Source: Bacilli bacterium
GTDB taxonomy: Bacteria; Bacillota_I; Bacilli_A; RF39; UBA660
DNA: 64,000 bases
Reading direction: 5' to 3'
NCBI GenBank assembly: GCA_017409785.1
Contig: JAFQSD010000002.1
Location: forward strand, 536,597 to 600,596
The notes beneath the pieces were generated by a model. It was given only the letters and a program-made list of their open reading frames with translations. It was not told the DNA's origin and made no database searches. Below, piece by piece: positions 46,704-56,299 of the stretch (its first letter is position 1; each line of letters starts with the position of its first letter). Made by a program: the position numbers and the translations under genes.

Positions 46704-46732
46704 TTTAAAAAAAAACATTTATTTGGTACAAT
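46704..46732 (+). promoter_or_regulatory. promoter of parA-parB
   Basis: TTTAAA (46704-46709), a 17-base spacer and TACAAT (46727-46732) preceded by an extended -10 TGG. Confidence 0.5.
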
Positions 46733-46762
46733 TATAAAGTAAAATGGAAAATGGGTGATTAG

Positions 46763-47551
46763 ATGGGAAAGGTTATATCGTTAGTAAATCAAAAAGGTGG
46801 AGTAGGTAAAACTACAACAAGTATCAATCTTTCTGCATCATTAGCAGTATTAGGGAAGAAAGTATTATTAATAGATTTAGACCCTCAAGGAAATACAACT
46901 ACTGGTGTAGGAATAAATAAAGGAGACATTGAAAAAAGTGTTTATGATGTTTTAATAGGTGAATGCAAAATAGATGAAGCCATGATTAAAACAAAATACA
47001 AAAATTTATATGTCTTACCTGCAACAATTAATTTGGCTGGTTTAGATATAGAATTAGTTGAAAAAAGTCATAGAGAAAATGGATTCTTAAAAGGTGAACA
47101 ATTAAAAATTCATTTAGCAGAAATCATTGATAAATTCGACTATATTATACTTGATTGTCCACCATCATTAGGAATTATTACAACAAACGCTTTAACAGCA
47201 TCAAATTCAGTAATAATACCTGTTCAATGTGAATTCTTCGCCTTAGAAGGAATCACACAATTATTAAAAACAATAATGTTAGCACAAAAAACATTAAATC
47301 CAACACTTGATATTGAAGGAGTATTATTAACAATGCTTGATTCAAGAACAAATTTAGGATTTGAAGTTGTGGATGATATTAGAAAATTCTTCAAAGAAAA
47401 AGTATACAACACAATTATTCCAAGACTAGTAAGATTAACAGAAGCTCCTTCACATGGAGAGCCAATCGTAGCATATGATCCAAAAAGTAGAGGTTCTGAA
47501 GCTTATCTAAATTTAGCAAAGGAAGTGATTGCAAGAAATGGAAACAAATAA
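46763..47551 (+). CDS. parA: chromosome-partitioning ATPase ParA/Soj
   Basis: The 262-aa Walker-type ATPase has KGGVGKTTTSINL (deviant P-loop, residues about 10-22), DLDPQGNTTTGVG and the LDCPPSLG motif. In B. subtilis Soj moves with Spo0J/parS and also controls DnaA activity, which is relevant to the DnaA-box/parS region at 28 kb. It overlaps parB by 14 bases. Confidence 0.97.
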   Translation: MGKVISLVNQKGGVGKTTTSINLSASLAVLGKKVLLIDLDPQGNTTTGVGINKGDIEKSVYDVLIGECKIDEAMIKTKYKNLYVLPATINLAGLDIELVEKSHRENGFLKGEQLKIHLAEIIDKFDYIILDCPPSLGIITTNALTASNSVIIPVQCEFFALEGITQLLKTIMLAQKTLNPTLDIEGVLLTMLDSRTNLGFEVVDDIRKFFKEKVYNTIIPRLVRLTEAPSHGEPIVAYDPKSRGSEAYLNLAKEVIARNGNK

Positions 47552-48434
47552 TACTAAAAGAAGAGCATTAGGAAGAGGATTAGAAGAATTATTCTTTAAC
47601 GAGCCAATTGCATATGATAAAGTTGAAGAAAAGATAATTACAGAAACACCAAGTGAAGAAATCGTAAAAGTAAAATTATCTGAATTAAGAAGTAATCCAT
47701 ATCAGCCAAGAAAAGTATTTGATGAAGATGCTTTACAAGAATTAGCAGCATCAATCAAAGAACATGGAGTTTTTCAACCAATTATTATTAAGAAAAGTAT
47801 TAAAGGATATGAAATAATAGCAGGAGAACGTCGTGTTAAAGCATCTATTTTAGCAGGATTAGAAGAAATTCCAGCAATTATTAGAGATTTCAATGATACT
47901 GAAATGATGGAAATTGCTTTATTAGAAAACTTACAAAGAGAAAATTTAAATGCCGTAGAAGAAGCAACTGCATATAAAAAACTTATAGAAACACTAGCTT
48001 TAACACAAGAAGAGTTAGCTAAAAGATTAGGAAAAAGTAGAAGTCATATTACAAATATGTTAGGACTATTAACTTTACCAGAAGATATTCAATCTCAAAT
48101 TACTGAGAGAAAAATTACAATGGGTCATGCAAGAGTTTTAAGCAAGTTAGATAGTAATATTCAACAAAAAGAACTTGCTGATAAAATAGTGAGTGAAGGA
48201 TTAAGCGTAAGACAACTAGAAGAAATGACAACATCAGAAAAAGAATATGCTAGAACCAAACAAATTAAACGTAAAGACAAAGAATTTAGTGAATACCAAT
48301 ATATTCAAGATGAACTTTGCGAAAAACTAGGAACAAGAGTAAAAGTAAAAAATAATAAAATTGAAATTAACTTTGTTAATGGAAGTGACTTAAATAGAAT
48401 ATTAGAAGTCATGGGAATTATTCCAAGAGGTTAA
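47538..48434 (+). CDS. parB: chromosome-partitioning protein ParB/Spo0J
   Basis: The start is ATG 47538 inside the parA end. The 298-aa protein begins with RALGRGLEELF, the Soj-stimulating N-terminus, then the CTPase domain with GERRVKASIL, ENLQRENLN and HTH GKSRSHITNMLGLL, ending in the Spo0J dimer region. It should load on the parS sites at 28397-28805 and spread as a CTP-dependent clamp. Confidence 0.97.
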   Translation: METNNTKRRALGRGLEELFFNEPIAYDKVEEKIITETPSEEIVKVKLSELRSNPYQPRKVFDEDALQELAASIKEHGVFQPIIIKKSIKGYEIIAGERRVKASILAGLEEIPAIIRDFNDTEMMEIALLENLQRENLNAVEEATAYKKLIETLALTQEELAKRLGKSRSHITNMLGLLTLPEDIQSQITERKITMGHARVLSKLDSNIQQKELADKIVSEGLSVRQLEEMTTSEKEYARTKQIKRKDKEFSEYQYIQDELCEKLGTRVKVKNNKIEINFVNGSDLNRILEVMGIIPRG

Positions 48435-48437
48435 TAT

Positions 48438-49256
48438 ATGGTAAAAATACCAGGGTTAATAACAATAGAATTAAAGCATATTATTTTTCCTATAATATAT
48501 ATTATTGTAGGAATGGTTATATATAGTATTCTAAGAGCAGCAATAACAAAACTATCATTAAGAAATACCAAAAGGCTTAATAAGGAACAATTACAAAGAA
48601 TCAAAACTGTTAATATGCTAATTATAAACATAATAAAATATGTAATTGTAATAATTGTTGTCCTTGCAACACTTGCTTTATATGGAGTAAACGTAAGCTC
48701 TTTAGTGGCTGGACTAGGCATTACTGCCGCAATAATAGGTCTTGCTTTTCAAGATCTAGCCAAGGATTTAATTGCCGGGATATTTATAATTACCGAAGGA
48801 CAATATGAGGTTGGAGATACAGTTGAAGTAGATGGTTTTATGGGAGAAGTAATTTCTTTAGGATTAAAAACAACACAAATAAGAAATTATAAAGGAGCTA
48901 CTAAAATCATTGGTAATCATTACATGGATAATATGATTAATTATAGCCTTCATAATTCTTTAGCAGTTGTTGATGTAGCAACTGATTATCAACATTCTCC
49001 AGAAGAGATAGAAAGAGTATTAAATTCTTTAGCAGAAGAATTAAATGGTAAAATAAAAGAAGCAAAAGGGGAATTACAAATATGGGGAATCAATGAACTT
49101 GATGACTCATCAGTTGTATATCGCGTAGCGGTAGAAGTTAATTCTATGAAACAATTTGAAGTGGAAAGATTCTTAAGAAAAAAAATAAAAGAAGCATTTG
49201 ATAAAGAAAATATCAAGATTCCATTTCCACAAGTTGAGGTGCATAATGGAAAATAA
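48438..49256 (+). CDS. MscS-family mechanosensitive channel
   Basis: The 272-aa protein has three membrane helices (about 8-30, 52-75 and 80-105) with the Gly/Ala-rich pore helix AGLGITAAIIGLAFQDLAKD and a beta domain starting IIGN... preceded by EVGDTVEVDGFMGEV. It releases solutes on osmotic down-shock. It starts 3 bases after parB and overlaps the DUF951 gene, a parB-mscS-yyzM arrangement also seen in other Bacilli. Confidence 0.93.
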   Translation: MVKIPGLITIELKHIIFPIIYIIVGMVIYSILRAAITKLSLRNTKRLNKEQLQRIKTVNMLIINIIKYVIVIIVVLATLALYGVNVSSLVAGLGITAAIIGLAFQDLAKDLIAGIFIITEGQYEVGDTVEVDGFMGEVISLGLKTTQIRNYKGATKIIGNHYMDNMINYSLHNSLAVVDVATDYQHSPEEIERVLNSLAEELNGKIKEAKGELQIWGINELDDSSVVYRVAVEVNSMKQFEVERFLRKKIKEAFDKENIKIPFPQVEVHNGK

Positions 49257-49443
49257 TTTAAATTACGAATTAGGAACCAAAGTGGTTATGAAAAAACAAC
49301 ACCCATGTGGTGCGAATGAATGGGAAATAACTAGATTAGGTGCAGATATCAAAATAAAATGTTTAAACTGTGGAAGAACAATATTAATTCCTAGAATTGA
49401 ATTTAACAAAAAAGTTAAAAAGATAATTTCCCAGGAAGGATAA
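49246..49443 (+). CDS. DUF951/YyzM-family small protein
   Basis: A 65-aa protein from ATG 49246 after GAGGTG, overlapping mscS. It shows KKQHPCGANEWEITRLGADI and KCLNCGRTILIPR, i.e. an HPCG...CxxCG zinc-binding-like pattern of the DUF951 family. B. subtilis YyzM sits in the same neighbourhood. Function is unknown; compact nucleic-acid or zinc binding is likely. Confidence 0.9.
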   Translation: MENNLNYELGTKVVMKKQHPCGANEWEITRLGADIKIKCLNCGRTILIPRIEFNKKVKKIISQEG

Positions 49444-49446
49444 CAT

Positions 49447-51042
49447 ATGAACGATAAAAGAAAATTAAAATTAAAAAAGTTTTATTTCCATCCAATAACT
49501 ACATTTTTAACAATGACAATATTAGTAGTAGTCTTAAGTGGAATATTCTCTTTGTTTGAAATGCAAGCAACGTATAATACTGTAAATATAAACACAAAGG
49601 AATTAGAACCAACATTAATAACAGTAGAAAATCTTTTTAGTTTTAGTGGATTAAGATATATAATAAGTAGTGCTATGAAGAACTTTTTAAGTTTTGCTCC
49701 ATTAGGAACACTTCTTATTTCAATAATTGCCCTAACACTTGCTGAATCAACTGGATTTATTGAAACAGTAACAAAAAGATATTTATCAAAAATACCAAGA
49801 CAAGTTTTTACATTTTTAGTGTTATTTATAGCAGCAACATCATCACTTATTAACGAAGTAGGTTATGCTATATTAATACCATTAGTTGCAACAATATACT
49901 TTATCAATAAAAGAAATCCGTTACTAGGAATTGTGACTGCCTTTTGTGGAGTATCATTTGGATACGGCGTATCATTATTTATAGGTACTCAAGAAATAGC
50001 ATTAATGGATTATACAAAAAACGCTGCAATGTTAATTGATGAAACAACACATATAGCATTATCTTCTAATTTAATATTTTCAATTGTAGCAACAATATTA
50101 CTATCAGTTGTAGGAACAGTAATTATTGAAAAAATTCTTGCACCAAAAATTGGAAAATATAAGAAAGAAGAAGAATTTGCTAATACTGAGCAATATAGTC
50201 CAATTAGTTTAGAGGAAGAAGAACAAAAACTAATTGAAAAAGATAAAAGAGAGAAAAAAGGAATAAGAATAGCATTAATTACTGGTGTAGTATATGCAAT
50301 CCTATCAATATATGCATTAATACCTGGTCTTCCAGGATCTGGATTAATGTTAGATATGTCAGAAAAAACATATGCTCTACAAGTTTTTGGAGAAAACGCT
50401 TACTTCCAAAATGGATTTACATATTTAGTAGCATTATTCTTTATAATAACAGGAATTGCATATGCAATAGGAGCTAAGTCTATAAAGAATGATAAAGAAC
50501 TAATTGAAAAAATGACCAACAAATTATCAAAATTCTCATCAATGTTTATCTTGATATTTGTTGCATCTCAATTTATTGCAGTATTCAAGAAAACAAATAT
50601 TGGTTTAGTAGTAACAACATGGTTAGCTAGCATATTTGAATATGTAGAGATGAATGGAATAGTATTAATTATATTTACATTACTTTTAATAGCATTATCT
50701 GGATTGCTACTAACAAGTTCATCAAACAAGTGGGCATTATTCTCGCCAATAGTAGTACCGGTATTTATGCAGTCAAATATATCTCCAGAATTTGCTCAAA
50801 TTGTAATGCGAGCAGCAGATTCAATGACAAAAGGATTTACACCATTGCTAGCATCATTTGTCATTTATATTGGATATTTAAATCTATATAATTTAAATAA
50901 AGAAAAACCAGTTACAATTAGACAATCATTAAAAATGATTACCCCATATTTCTTACTAATTGCAGCAGTATGGATAGTATTGGTTGTATCATGGTACATT
51001 ATTGGTTTACCAATAGGACCAGGAGTATATCCTACAATTTAA
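49447..51042 (+). CDS. AbgT-family transporter
   Basis: The 531-aa protein has about a dozen membrane segments. AbgT hallmarks are FAPLGTLLISIIALTLAES, SSLINEVGYAILIP, SSSNKWALFSPIVVPVFM and RAADSMTKGFTPLLASF. The founding member imports p-aminobenzoyl-glutamate, others export sulfonamides; substrate here is unknown. It starts 4 bases after the DUF951 gene, so it belongs to the parA-parB transcript or is driven within it, which is unusual cargo for that locus. Confidence 0.88.
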   Translation: MNDKRKLKLKKFYFHPITTFLTMTILVVVLSGIFSLFEMQATYNTVNINTKELEPTLITVENLFSFSGLRYIISSAMKNFLSFAPLGTLLISIIALTLAESTGFIETVTKRYLSKIPRQVFTFLVLFIAATSSLINEVGYAILIPLVATIYFINKRNPLLGIVTAFCGVSFGYGVSLFIGTQEIALMDYTKNAAMLIDETTHIALSSNLIFSIVATILLSVVGTVIIEKILAPKIGKYKKEEEFANTEQYSPISLEEEEQKLIEKDKREKKGIRIALITGVVYAILSIYALIPGLPGSGLMLDMSEKTYALQVFGENAYFQNGFTYLVALFFIITGIAYAIGAKSIKNDKELIEKMTNKLSKFSSMFILIFVASQFIAVFKKTNIGLVVTTWLASIFEYVEMNGIVLIIFTLLLIALSGLLLTSSSNKWALFSPIVVPVFMQSNISPEFAQIVMRAADSMTKGFTPLLASFVIYIGYLNLYNLNKEKPVTIRQSLKMITPYFLLIAAVWIVLVVSWYIIGLPIGPGVYPTI

Positions 51043-51062
51043 ACACCTTATGGTGTTTTTTT
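51041..51062 (+). terminator. terminator of the abgT gene
   Basis: Stem AAACACC/GGTGTTT with loop TTAT and a T-run, overlapping the stop codon. Confidence 0.82.
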
Positions 51063-51063
51063 G

Positions 51064-51092
51064 TTGCTATAAATAGTTAAAAAGTATATAAT
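51064..51092 (+). promoter_or_regulatory. promoter of the GNAT gene
   Basis: TTGCTA (51064-51069), a 17-base spacer and TATAAT (51087-51092). Confidence 0.6.
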
Positions 51093-51115
51093 ATAGCACG
51101 AAAAGCGGGGATAAA

Positions 51116-51703
51116 ATGAAAAGAAAAATTAGCATAAGGCAAATTCAAGCAGAAGATAAAGGTAACTATCTAAAATTATTTAATTCAGAAGATTTTGGAT
51201 GTGTTGGTATTAATTCTGATTTAAAGCCATCAATATATGAAGAAGAAAGAATACTAACAGGAGTAATTGACGGTACAATATTATCAACAAGAATATTAGT
51301 CATAGAAGATAATAATGAGTTCATTGGATATGCATCTATTTCAAGACCTAGTGAACATTCATTTCATATCGGACAATTTGTTATAAGAAAAGATAAACAA
51401 AGAAAAGGATATGGTAAACTCTTAATGAACGAAATAAAGGAATATGCCTTAGCCGAAGATTGTGATATAAAACTAGAATGTATAAGTAATGCAACTACAT
51501 TTTTTGAAAAACAAGGATTTACTAATGTATTTTCATCATCATATACATATCCGAGAAAAAAGGCACTTCTACGAAGAAAAGCAACTCTTTTTCCAAGTTA
51601 TGATTTAATACGACAAGAAAAAGATGAGAAAAGTGCTCAAGAAATAAAGTCATTCCAAAAATTTTTAGAGTCACCGCTATTTAAAGAAATAATGAAACTA
51701 TGA
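51116..51703 (+). CDS. GNAT-family acetyltransferase
   Basis: The 195-aa protein has the acetyl-CoA loop RKDKQRKGYGKLLM (about 103-116, R-x-x-G-x-G/A variant RKGYG) and the preceding FHIGQFVI strand. The N-terminal 50 residues are longer than the core fold. Substrate unknown. Translated from CGGGGATAAA. Confidence 0.85.
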   Translation: MKRKISIRQIQAEDKGNYLKLFNSEDFGCVGINSDLKPSIYEEERILTGVIDGTILSTRILVIEDNNEFIGYASISRPSEHSFHIGQFVIRKDKQRKGYGKLLMNEIKEYALAEDCDIKLECISNATTFFEKQGFTNVFSSSYTYPRKKALLRRKATLFPSYDLIRQEKDEKSAQEIKSFQKFLESPLFKEIMKL

Positions 51704-51738
51704 TATAATATATATAGATATAGAAAAGAGGTATTAAA

Positions 51739-52839
51739 ATGAGTTTAACAGCAGGTATAGTAGGACTACCAAATGTAGGGAAATCTACATTATTTAACGC
51801 AATTACAAATCAAAAAATATTAGCAGAAAACTATCCATTCGCAACAATTGAACCAAATGTAGGTGTTGTAACAGTTCCAGATGAAAGAATGGACAAATTA
51901 AATGAAATGTATGAACCAAATAAGTTTATTCCAACAGCTTATGAATTTACTGATATTGCAGGCTTAGTAAAAGGCGCATCACAAGGTGAAGGTCTTGGTA
52001 ACAAATTTTTATCTCATATTAGAGAAGTAGATGCTATAGTTGAAGTTGTAAGATGTTTTGATGATGGAAAAATTATTCATGTAGATGGAACCCCAGATCC
52101 AATTAGAGACATTGAAACAATTAATTTAGAGTTAGCTATCGCAGACTTAGATGTTATTAATAACAGATTAGAAAGAGTTGCTAAAAAAGCAAGAACAACA
52201 AAAAATAAAGATGATATTACAGAAGTAGAGGCATTAGAAAAATCAAAGGCCGCTTTACTAGAAAATAAGCCATTAAGACAAGTAGAATATAGTGAAGATG
52301 AATTAAAATTACTTAAATCATATAGTTTTTTAACTCTTAAACCAATTATCTATTTAGCAAATATTAAAGAAGATGAACTAGGAAATCCAGACAATGCTTA
52401 TGTAGAACAAGTTAAAGAATACGCAGCAAAGGAAAATGCTAAAGTAGTAAGTTTATGTGCTAAAGTAGAAGAAGAACTAAGTGAACTATCAAAAGAAGAC
52501 AAACAAGAAATGTTAGAAGGTCTAGGTTTAGATGGTTCTGGATTAGATAAATTAATTACAGCAACTTATGATATTTTAGGTTTAGCAACATACTTCACAG
52601 TAGGAAAAGATGAAGTAAGAGCTTGGACTTTCAAAAAAGGAATGAATGCTAAACAATGTGCCGGTATTATTCATACAGACTTTGAAAAAGGATTTATAAG
52701 AGCAGAAGTAATGTCATACACAGACTTAATCGAATGTGGAAGTGAGTTAAAAGTAAAAGAAGCAGGTAAAGCCAGACTAGAAGGAAAAGATTATTTAATG
52801 CAAGATGGAGATATCTGCCACTTTAGATTTAATGTCTAA
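51739..52839 (+). CDS. ychF: redox-regulated ATPase YchF (OLA1 family)
   Basis: The 366-aa Obg-like ATPase has GLPNVGKSTLFNAIT, the NxxE nucleotide-specificity motif (NIKEDE region) and a C-terminal TGS domain (VRAWTFKKGMNAKQCAG). It binds ATP rather than GTP and associates with ribosomes. Place before the rpsF operon matches B. subtilis yyaF. Confidence 0.96.
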   Translation: MSLTAGIVGLPNVGKSTLFNAITNQKILAENYPFATIEPNVGVVTVPDERMDKLNEMYEPNKFIPTAYEFTDIAGLVKGASQGEGLGNKFLSHIREVDAIVEVVRCFDDGKIIHVDGTPDPIRDIETINLELAIADLDVINNRLERVAKKARTTKNKDDITEVEALEKSKAALLENKPLRQVEYSEDELKLLKSYSFLTLKPIIYLANIKEDELGNPDNAYVEQVKEYAAKENAKVVSLCAKVEEELSELSKEDKQEMLEGLGLDGSGLDKLITATYDILGLATYFTVGKDEVRAWTFKKGMNAKQCAGIIHTDFEKGFIRAEVMSYTDLIECGSELKVKEAGKARLEGKDYLMQDGDICHFRFNV

Positions 52840-52872
52840 AGTCTTTTTCTTTATAAGGAAATGAGGGATAAA

Positions 52873-53646
52873 ATGGAGTCAAAAATAAAAATATTTGAAT
52901 CTGGAATTGCAGAAGGAGTAATGTCAAAAAACAAAAAATTCTATCCTGAAGAAACAACAGAAGAACAAATAAATGAATTATTTCTTCAAGTAAGAATAAA
53001 TTTAGGAAAAAAATACGGATTTGATGGAAGAAAGATCTTTCAAGCATTACAAAAAACAGATCAAAATAATATAGAATATCCAGACGGTATGTATCATGTA
53101 ATAAATGAAAATGATATAGATAATGATGATTTATGGGAAGTAAAAATTCCAGCAGACATATTAATTATTTCAGAAAAACATAAGAATGTTGTTGTTGGAA
53201 ATCAAATGGCAGATTGTCCAATACTTATTGTTGAAGATAGAAAGCAAGGAGTAACTGCATTATCACATTGTGGAGCACCATACATAGATAGATTGCTTCC
53301 ATACCAAACAATAGAAGCATTAATTAAAGAATGTAAAAGTAATCCCAATGATTTATATGTATATATAGGAAGTTGTGCAAAAAAAGAAAATTTTATTTAT
53401 GATAGATATCCTCTATGGGCTAAAAATCAAGAAGTTTGGGATGAATATATCATTCAAAATGGAGAAGATTATCATATAGATATGGTAGGAGCTATGATTA
53501 AACAAATAAAAAATCTTAATATCAGCAACATTGAAGTCAGCGCTGAAGACACAATTACTAATGAAAAACATTATTCACATAGTGCTGCATATAAAGGAAA
53601 TAACAATAAAAAAGGACAAAATTTCGTAGGATTTTTTTACAAATAG
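52873..53646 (+). CDS. YfiH/PgeF-family (DUF152) nucleoside-acting enzyme
   Basis: The start is ATG 52873 after GAGGG. The 257-aa protein has MADCPILIVEDRKQGVTALS with Cys and HCG, then YIGSCAKKENF, resembling the catalytic Cys/His region of YfiH proteins, which act as purine nucleoside phosphorylases/adenosine deaminases or edit peptidoglycan precursors (PgeF). The usual HAGW is HCGA and the late CTYCD block is replaced by a SAEDTITNEKHYSHSAAYKG segment. A divergent member; the family call is moderately sure. Confidence 0.65.
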   Translation: MESKIKIFESGIAEGVMSKNKKFYPEETTEEQINELFLQVRINLGKKYGFDGRKIFQALQKTDQNNIEYPDGMYHVINENDIDNDDLWEVKIPADILIISEKHKNVVVGNQMADCPILIVEDRKQGVTALSHCGAPYIDRLLPYQTIEALIKECKSNPNDLYVYIGSCAKKENFIYDRYPLWAKNQEVWDEYIIQNGEDYHIDMVGAMIKQIKNLNISNIEVSAEDTITNEKHYSHSAAYKGNNNKKGQNFVGFFYK

Positions 53647-53648
53647 TG

Positions 53649-53677
53649 TGGACAAAATAAAAGTAGTTTGATATAAT
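53649..53677 (+). promoter_or_regulatory. promoter of rpsF-ssb-rpsR
   Basis: TGGACA (53649-53654), a 17-base spacer and TATAAT (53672-53677). The -35 overlaps a DnaA-box-like TGTGGACAA (53647-53655), which leaves open regulation by DnaA. Confidence 0.7.
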
Positions 53678-53683
53678 ACATCC

Positions 53684-53746
53684 GAGTATTTAAAATACTC
53701 CTTGCCACAAAAGTGGCCGAAAAGTCCAAAAGGAGGTGTGTCAAAG
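53684..53746 (+). promoter_or_regulatory. rpsF leader with two hairpins (S6:S18 autoregulation candidate)
   Basis: Hairpins GAGTATT/AATACTC (53684-53700) and GCCAC/GTGGC (53704-53717) are followed by CCGAAAAGTCC before AGGAGGTG. The GGCCG context after the second stem resembles the S6:S18 leader motif known upstream of rpsF. Assignment is by position and the CCG element, not by full structure match. Confidence 0.5.
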
Positions 53747-54034
53747 ATGAATAAATATGAAATCATGTTCATTGTTAGACCAGATATGGAAGAAGCAGAA
53801 ATCAAGAATACTGCAGAAGAAGCAAAAAAGGTTTTAACAGAAAAAAATGCAACAATCGTTGAAGAAAAAGCTATGGGACAAAGAGAATTAGCTTATGAAA
53901 TCAACAAATTTCAAACAGGATACTACTACTTATTCGTAGTTGAAGCAGACTCAGCAGCAGTTAAAGAATTTGATCGTGTTGCAAGAATCAATGAAAGTCT
54001 ACTTCGTCATTTAGTTGTAAAAGTAGAAGACTAA
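53747..54034 (+). CDS. rpsF: ribosomal protein S6
   Basis: A 95-aa protein beginning [20 protein letters not shown] with [19 protein letters not shown], canonical S6. ATG 53747 follows AGGAGGTG; the longer frame is the leader. It forms a dimer with S18 on 16S rRNA. First gene of the rpsF-ssb-rpsR operon. Confidence 0.97.
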   Translation: MNKYEIMFIVRPDMEEAEIKNTAEEAKKVLTEKNATIVEEKAMGQRELAYEINKFQTGYYYLFVVEADSAAVKEFDRVARINESLLRHLVVKVED

Positions 54035-54051
54035 GAAAAAAGAGGTATGTT

Positions 54052-54537
54052 ATGAATAAAGTATTTTTAATAGGAAGATTAACAAGAGATCCTGAATTGA
54101 GATATACAGGAAGCAACATTCCATCAGCAACTTTTTCAATTGCTGTAAATAGAAACTTTACAAATCAAGCAGGAGAAAGAGAAGCAGATTTCATCAATAT
54201 TGTTGTATGGAGAAAACAAGCTGAAAATTGTAAAAACTATCTAACAAAAGGTAGCCAAGTTGCAATTGAAGGTCGAATTCAAACAAGAAACTACGACGGT
54301 CAAGATGGTAAAAAAGTATATGTTACAGAAGTAGTTGCCGATAACGTTGAATTTTTAGGATCACGTAATTCCTCAGGAAATTCTAATAACATGAGTGGTT
54401 CAGCAGATTATAATGCAGGACCAAGTCCATATGACTTTGGAGGAGCTCCAGAGCCACAAGGAACAGACGTAGACAGTAATCCGTTTGCTGACTTCGGTGC
54501 AAGTATCGAAATTAGTGATGACGAATTACCATTCTAA
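54052..54537 (+). CDS. ssb: single-stranded DNA-binding protein
   Basis: The 161-aa OB-fold protein starts [19 protein letters not shown] and ends with the acidic partner-recruiting tip DDELPF. The linker is Gly/Ser/Asn-rich. Lies between rpsF and rpsR as usual. Confidence 0.97.
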   Translation: MNKVFLIGRLTRDPELRYTGSNIPSATFSIAVNRNFTNQAGEREADFINIVVWRKQAENCKNYLTKGSQVAIEGRIQTRNYDGQDGKKVYVTEVVADNVEFLGSRNSSGNSNNMSGSADYNAGPSPYDFGGAPEPQGTDVDSNPFADFGASIEISDDELPF

Positions 54538-54557
54538 TCTAAAAAGGAGGATTTAAA

Positions 54558-54773
54558 ATGGCAGAATTCAATCGTAGAAAGAAAAAAATCTGTATGATGT
54601 GTGCTGGTAAAACAGTTGACTATAAAGACGTTGAAACTCTAAGAAGATATACAAATGAAAAGGGTAAAATCGTTCCAAGAAGAGTAACTGGAACTTGTGC
54701 ATTACATCAAAGACATGTTTCAAAACAAGTAAAAAGAGCACGTGCAATCGCATTAATGCCTTATTCAAGATAA
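54558..54773 (+). CDS. rpsR: ribosomal protein S18, zinc-binding form
   Basis: A 71-aa protein with CMMCAGK near residue 11 and CALHQRHV near residue 47, i.e. a Cys-x2-Cys...Cys-x2-His zinc-binding set (C+ paralogue type). Preceded by AAAAAGGAGG. Strong terminator follows. Confidence 0.96.
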   Translation: MAEFNRRKKKICMMCAGKTVDYKDVETLRRYTNEKGKIVPRRVTGTCALHQRHVSKQVKRARAIALMPYSR

Positions 54774-54774
54774 T

Positions 54775-54803
54775 AAGTAGCCTAATTACAGGCTACTTTT
54801 TCA
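54775..54803 (+). terminator. terminator of rpsF-ssb-rpsR
   Basis: 9-bp stem AAGTAGCCT/AGGCTACTT with loop AATTAC and a T-run. Confidence 0.9.
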
Positions 54804-54804
54804 T

Positions 54805-54833
54805 TTTACAAACTTCCCAATGTATTATATAAT
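54805..54833 (+). promoter_or_regulatory. promoter of the DHH-rplI-dnaB operon
   Basis: TTTACA (54805-54810), a 17-base spacer and TATAAT (54828-54833). Confidence 0.7.
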
Positions 54834-54860
54834 AAAGGTGATACTTTAAAGGAGGTCTAT

Positions 54861-55847
54861 ATGTCAATAATTAAACAAAGAGGTTCGTTAAATAAAGCGA
54901 TAAATAAAGCAAAAACAGTATTTATAATGGCTCATAGAGATCTAGACTTAGACGCCTTAGGAAGTTCTATTGGAATGTATCTATTGCTAAAAGGCAAAAG
55001 AAAAGATTGCTATATAGTAGTAGACGATCTAACTCATGAACTTGGTGTAGAAAAGGTTTTAAGAGAGTTAGAAGGATGCATTACTATCGTTAAAAGTGAA
55101 AATGTTGAAAAGTACATGCATCCAAGAGAATCAAAAAATCTTTTACTAATATTGGATACAAACAAGCCAGACTTAGTACAAAATAAAGATTTACTAAAGA
55201 AATTTGAAAATAAACTTGTAATCGATCATCATGATTTATCAAAATCTAGTATCAAAGATGCAATTATGATAAACGATACAGAAGTATCTAGTACTTGTGA
55301 GATGATTGCAGAACTTATAGAATTCTATGACGTTGAAATAGAATCATATTATGCTACAGTACTATTAGCAGGTATTGTTTTAGATACAAATAATTTTACA
55401 CTAAAAACAACACCAGAAACTTATTATGCAGCATATTATTTATCTAGTTTAGGAGCAAGTGCTAAAAAGGTTCAATATTTATTAAAACAAGATATTGAAG
55501 AATATACAGAACGTCAAAAACTATTGGCAGGAATAGAAACAATAAACGGAAGAATTGCAATAACAAAAGCAACACCTTACACAATTTATAGAAGAGAGGA
55601 TTTAGCAAGAGTAGCAGATACACTTCTATTCTTTAATAACATTGAAGCATCTTTTGTTATTGGTAAAATTGGTAAAGATACAATAGGAGTAAGTGCAAGA
55701 AGCCTAGGAAACTACGAAATTCATAAAATATTAGAAAAAATAGGTGGAGGAGGTAGTGACTATAACGGCGCTGCCAAGTTTGAAGACACAACAATAAGTA
55801 ATGTTGAAAAATTACTTAAAAATACAATAAAAGAAATGGGTGAATAA
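54861..55847 (+). CDS. stand-alone DHH/DHHA1 phosphodiesterase in the gdpP position
   Basis: The 328-aa protein has the DHH catalytic motifs [13 protein letters not shown] (DxD), [15 protein letters not shown] and STCEMIAEL, plus DHHA1 [11 protein letters not shown] near the C-terminus. The gene lies directly before rplI-dnaB, where Bacillus has gdpP, but the membrane helices, PAS-like and degenerate GGDEF domains (first ~330 residues of GdpP) are missing. Likely reaction: hydrolysis of c-di-AMP or pApA. Start after AAAGGAGG. Confidence 0.85.
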   Translation: MSIIKQRGSLNKAINKAKTVFIMAHRDLDLDALGSSIGMYLLLKGKRKDCYIVVDDLTHELGVEKVLRELEGCITIVKSENVEKYMHPRESKNLLLILDTNKPDLVQNKDLLKKFENKLVIDHHDLSKSSIKDAIMINDTEVSSTCEMIAELIEFYDVEIESYYATVLLAGIVLDTNNFTLKTTPETYYAAYYLSSLGASAKKVQYLLKQDIEEYTERQKLLAGIETINGRIAITKATPYTIYRREDLARVADTLLFFNNIEASFVIGKIGKDTIGVSARSLGNYEIHKILEKIGGGGSDYNGAAKFEDTTISNVEKLLKNTIKEMGE

Positions 55848-55848
55848 G

Positions 55849-56289
55849 ATGGAAGTAATCTTCATAAAAGATTTAAAAAACCAAGGTAAAAAGGGACAAA
55901 TAAAAAATGTAAAAGATGGTTACGCAGAAAACTTCTTAATCAAACAAGGATATGCAGTTAGAAAAACAAAAGAAAATTTAGGAAAACTAGAATCAGAACA
56001 AAGAAACAAGGCTGCACAAGACGCAGAAAATAAAAAGAATGCGGAAATCTTAAAAAAAGAATTAGATAAAGTAGTAATCGAATTTAAAGTAAAAACTGGT
56101 GAAGGAGACAAAGTTTTCGGAAGTATCAGTGTAAAACAAATAAAAGATGAACTACAAAAGAAAGATTATAAAATAGATAAAAGCCAAATTGAAATTCCAA
56201 ATCCAATCGCATCTTTAGGATTTCATAATGTAGATATAAAATTATATCCAAGTATAACAGCAACAATCAAAGTACACGTAATCAAATAG
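55849..56289 (+). CDS. rplI: ribosomal protein L9
   Basis: The 146-aa protein starts [20 protein letters not shown] and has the [14 protein letters not shown] signature, the long connecting helix and a C-terminal RNA-binding domain with [16 protein letters not shown] 55849 follows GGGTGAAT at the end of the DHH gene; an in-frame GTG lies within that site. Confidence 0.97.
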   Translation: MEVIFIKDLKNQGKKGQIKNVKDGYAENFLIKQGYAVRKTKENLGKLESEQRNKAAQDAENKKNAEILKKELDKVVIEFKVKTGEGDKVFGSISVKQIKDELQKKDYKIDKSQIEIPNPIASLGFHNVDIKLYPSITATIKVHVIK

Positions 56290-56299
56290 AGGTGATAAC

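Noticed and set aside
49425..49438. Possible Noc site ATTTCCCAGGAAGG at the end of the DUF951 gene
   Set aside because: Only 11 of 14 positions match and the palindrome is broken; AGGAAGGA there is the ribosome site of the next gene.
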